DNA from: Oceanococcus atlanticus
GTDB taxonomy: Bacteria > Pseudomonadota > Gammaproteobacteria > Nevskiales > Oceanococcaceae
Assembly: GCF_002088235.1 (NCBI RefSeq)
Contig: NZ_AQQV01000003.1
Coordinates: 186,001-250,000 of the forward strand
Length of the DNA stretch: 64,000 nucleotides
Direction of reading: 5' to 3'
The position numbers were made by a program, and so were the translations under genes. Every line of letters begins with the position of its first letter. Position 1 is the first letter of the stretch. Shown in pieces: positions 62,370 to 64,000 of this stretch. The notes below the pieces were generated by a model. The model was not told the DNA's origin and ran no database searches. It saw only the letters and a program-made list of their open reading frames with translations.

Positions 62370-62648
62370 ATGGCGAACAACAAGAATTTCTGGCTCACAC
62401 TGAACGTATTTCTGGGGCTGTGGTACGTCGCGGTCTTCGCGTACGTGCTGTTCATGGGTGGGGCCTGGAACGAGTGGGTGCCGATGGTGACGCTGGTTAT
62501 TCTCGCCGCTCATGTGCTCGAGATTCCACTGGCCATGAAGATGTTGGCGTCGCGTAATCCGGCCCTGGGGCGTCTGATCGTGATGACCACCTTGTTCGGC
62601 CTGACCTGGTGGATTCCGGCCAGCAAAGGCATTTACCCCGCGCGTTAG
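62370..62648 (+). CDS. DUF1145 small membrane protein
   Basis: A 92-residue inner-membrane protein. ATG 62370 follows AGGGAG. Two or three hydrophobic helices (about 7-28, 33-52, 60-80) with FWLTLNVFLGLWYVAVFAYV and VLEIPLAMKML fit DUF1145 (YhhL-like). Function unknown. Divergent from hrpA and convergent with psd. Confidence 0.75.
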   Translation: MANNKNFWLTLNVFLGLWYVAVFAYVLFMGGAWNEWVPMVTLVILAAHVLEIPLAMKMLASRNPALGRLIVMTTLFGLTWWIPASKGIYPAR

Positions 62649-62717
62649 GCGGGCGGGCGAGCGATACTTAATTTTTACGATCGACCGGTAATAAACGGTT
62701 GTGTATCTTGCGTTGCA

Positions 62718-62813
62718 TCGTCAGCGCTCGCTCGCTGACGTCTCATAACCGATGCCATCGCTGTCTTTTAGATGGTGAGTTTTGCCCTCCGCTATTGATC
62801 CAACCGGTTATGA
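62718..62813. repeat. nested inverted repeats between convergent genes
   Basis: CGTCAGCG (62718-62725) pairs with CGCTGACG (62732-62739), a tight hairpin. Next to it CTCATAACCG (62741-62750) pairs with CGGTTATGAG (62804-62813) over a 53-base gap. The 218-base gap between the stops of the DUF1145 gene and psd has no gene; this structure may end transcripts or be a dispersed palindromic repeat. Confidence 0.5.
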
Positions 62814-62866
62814 GCTTGACGGGGTGCCGATTGGGGCGTCCCGTTTTTTTTGCCCGGCTTTTGTGA

Positions 62867-63721
62867 TCAGCTGCGTGGTGCACCCAGCGCCTGTCCCATG
62901 CGCACCACCGTGCCCGGTGCCAGGTCATCGGCCCACGCCATACTGTTTTGCGGGAACAGCAGGATCACCGTCGAGCCCATATTGAAACGCCCCAGTTCTT
63001 CGCCGCGTTGCAGCCGAGGTGTGCGTTCGCGGTAATCAAAGTCGCGGATGTTGCGGCTGTGCGGTGGGGAGATTTTGCCCTCCATCACCGTTTCCATACT
63101 GCCCACGAACAGCGCTCCGACCATGACTAGGACAAATGGCCCCAGCGCGGAGTCGAAATGCAGCACCAAACGCTCATTGCGTGCAAACAGGGCGTCGATG
63201 GCCTGGGCTGTTGACGGGCGCACGCTGAACAGGCGGCCGGGCACGAAGCGCGCGTGTGTCAGGCGCGCATCCAGCGGCATGTGGATGCGGTGATAATTGT
63301 TCGGTGCCAGGTAAATGGTTGCGAACTGGCCGTTGTCATAGGTTTTAGCGGCCGCCGCGTCGGCCAGCAGTGCCGCACTGGTGTAGGAGCGTCCCTTGGC
63401 CTGGAAGATCGTGCTGTTTTCGATCGCGCCGAGCTGACTGATGCGCCCGTCGACCGGGCACAGTAGGGCAGGTTCGGGCGCCAGTGGGCGCGCGTCCGCT
63501 TTCAACTCACGAGTGAAGAACGCATTGAAGCTGCGGTAGGCATGCGGGTCTTCCTGGCGCGCCTCGGACATGTCAATGTCGAAATGCTTAAGCAGGAAAT
63601 CGATACTGGCGTTCTTGATCGCCGGGGTTTCGATCTGGGTCAGACGGTGAACCAGACTGGACAGCGGGCGCGTGGGCAATATGGCCTGGCTGGCGTGTTC
63701 GATGAGTCCAGACAGGCTCAT
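62867..63721 (-). CDS. psd: phosphatidylserine decarboxylase
   Basis: A 284-residue proenzyme that makes phosphatidylethanolamine at the inner membrane. The cleavage motif is GST in RFNMGSTVILLFPQN (about 247-261; the Ser becomes the pyruvoyl group). YLAPNNYHRIHMPLDARL (about 138-155) carries the conserved His. FFTRELKADARPLAP and PVDGRISQLG mark the N-terminal part. Length is usual. It overlaps the SCO1-like gene by four bases, suggesting co-translation. Confidence 0.95.
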   Translation of the reverse strand: MSLSGLIEHASQAILPTRPLSSLVHRLTQIETPAIKNASIDFLLKHFDIDMSEARQEDPHAYRSFNAFFTRELKADARPLAPEPALLCPVDGRISQLGAIENSTIFQAKGRSYTSAALLADAAAAKTYDNGQFATIYLAPNNYHRIHMPLDARLTHARFVPGRLFSVRPSTAQAIDALFARNERLVLHFDSALGPFVLVMVGALFVGSMETVMEGKISPPHSRNIRDFDYRERTPRLQRGEELGRFNMGSTVILLFPQNSMAWADDLAPGTVVRMGQALGAPRS

Positions 63722-64000
63722 GAGTTGATCAGCACATTCAGTGTGTTTTGCAGTTCACCCAGTTTGTGGGGTGCTGAAAAATACGCCTTGATACGCGATT
63801 GCGGGTCCAGCAGGACCAGTGCCGTGGCGTGATCCATGGTGTAGCTGTCGCCCTGATCCACCTTGATAAAGGCAATGCCCACGGCGTCGGCAAAATCGGT
63901 GACGGCGCTGGTACTGCCGGTTACGCCGATAAAGGCCGGGTCGAAGTGCGCCAGATACGGTGTCATGACCTCGGGTGTATCGCGTTCAGGGTCAATGCTG
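63718..64000 (-). CDS. SCO1/SenC family protein, 3' part only
   Basis: The frame runs off the right edge of the window, so the N terminus with the CxxxC metal motif is not seen. Visible: DPERDTPEV just at the edge, then YLAHFDPAFIGVTGSTSAV, VDQGDSYTMDHATALVLLDP with the conserved His, and a C-terminal helix. This matches SCO1 proteins, which deliver copper to cytochrome c oxidase on the periplasmic side. It precedes psd in the same transcript. Confidence 0.85.
   Translation of the reverse strand, partial: SIDPERDTPEVMTPYLAHFDPAFIGVTGSTSAVTDFADAVGIAFIKVDQGDSYTMDHATALVLLDPQSRIKAYFSAPHKLGELQNTLNVLINS

Noticed and set aside
1-64000. CRISPR arrays, insertion sequences and prophage genes
   Set aside because: No regularly spaced repeats, transposase or phage structural genes were seen.

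Overview
The window looks like the chromosome of a free-living gammaproteobacterium. GC is moderately high, translation-gene types are gammaproteobacterial (hrpA, psd, rsgA, a DUF1145 gene), and fatty-acid and hydrophobic-substrate genes are unusually rich: two acyl-CoA dehydrogenases, a thiolase, a 3-hydroxyacyl-CoA dehydrogenase, an enoyl-CoA hydratase, several SDRs, a flavin monooxygenase, a sulfotransferase and DUF1214/DUF1295 proteins. The mix recalls Nevskiales/Salinisphaerales-type lipid degraders. That placement is an inference from gene content, not a phylogeny.

Layout. 1-13.9 kb is a run of small, mostly plus-strand accessory genes: five intact or broken GNAT acetyltransferases, a LysE exporter, two SAM methyltransferases next to a divergent MerR regulator, a GFA-type zinc protein and several DUF proteins. 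Inside it, 1.5-3.5 kb holds two gene cassettes of integron type with recognisable attC sites. No integrase is visible. 14-17.5 kb carries a 3-hydroxyacyl-CoA dehydrogenase, a thiolase and a double DsbA-type protein. 17.6-19.9 kb encodes a secreted FG-GAP/PKD protein. 20.1-27.5 kb has rsgA, a lipid-type operon (DUF1214, sulfotransferase, SDR, SRPBCC) under a divergent TetR regulator, and a DUF1295 reductase. 27.5-29.7 kb is a three-gene envelope module that may concern metals. 29.8-34.8 kb is an acyl-CoA operon containing a kinase plus an ACAD10/11-like dehydrogenase, interrupted by a nested palindromic element.

The most distinctive block is 36.0-50.3 kb. One tightly packed minus-strand operon encodes three spore-coat-U-type pilins, a chaperone and an usher (archaic chaperone-usher pilus), followed without a break by a PDZ/7TM-type histidine kinase, its NarL-type response regulator, a PqiA-domain membrane protein and a TM2 protein. 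Divergent from it is a 1595-residue Calx-beta/GEVED lipoprotein. Their shared upstream region carries two copies of a dyad built on CACCAG-N2-CTGGTG plus a variant. A further copy lies upstream of the FG-GAP/PKD gene 25 kb away, which suggests a small surface-structure regulon, perhaps run by the embedded two-component system.

50.4-64 kb holds a FadE-type dehydrogenase, a TetR-patatin-HATPase operon facing an enoyl-CoA hydratase, a GNAT, a small lipoprotein, tRNA-Arg(UCU), a Baeyer-Villiger-type monooxygenase, hrpA, psd and the 3' end of a SCO1/SenC gene cut by the window edge.
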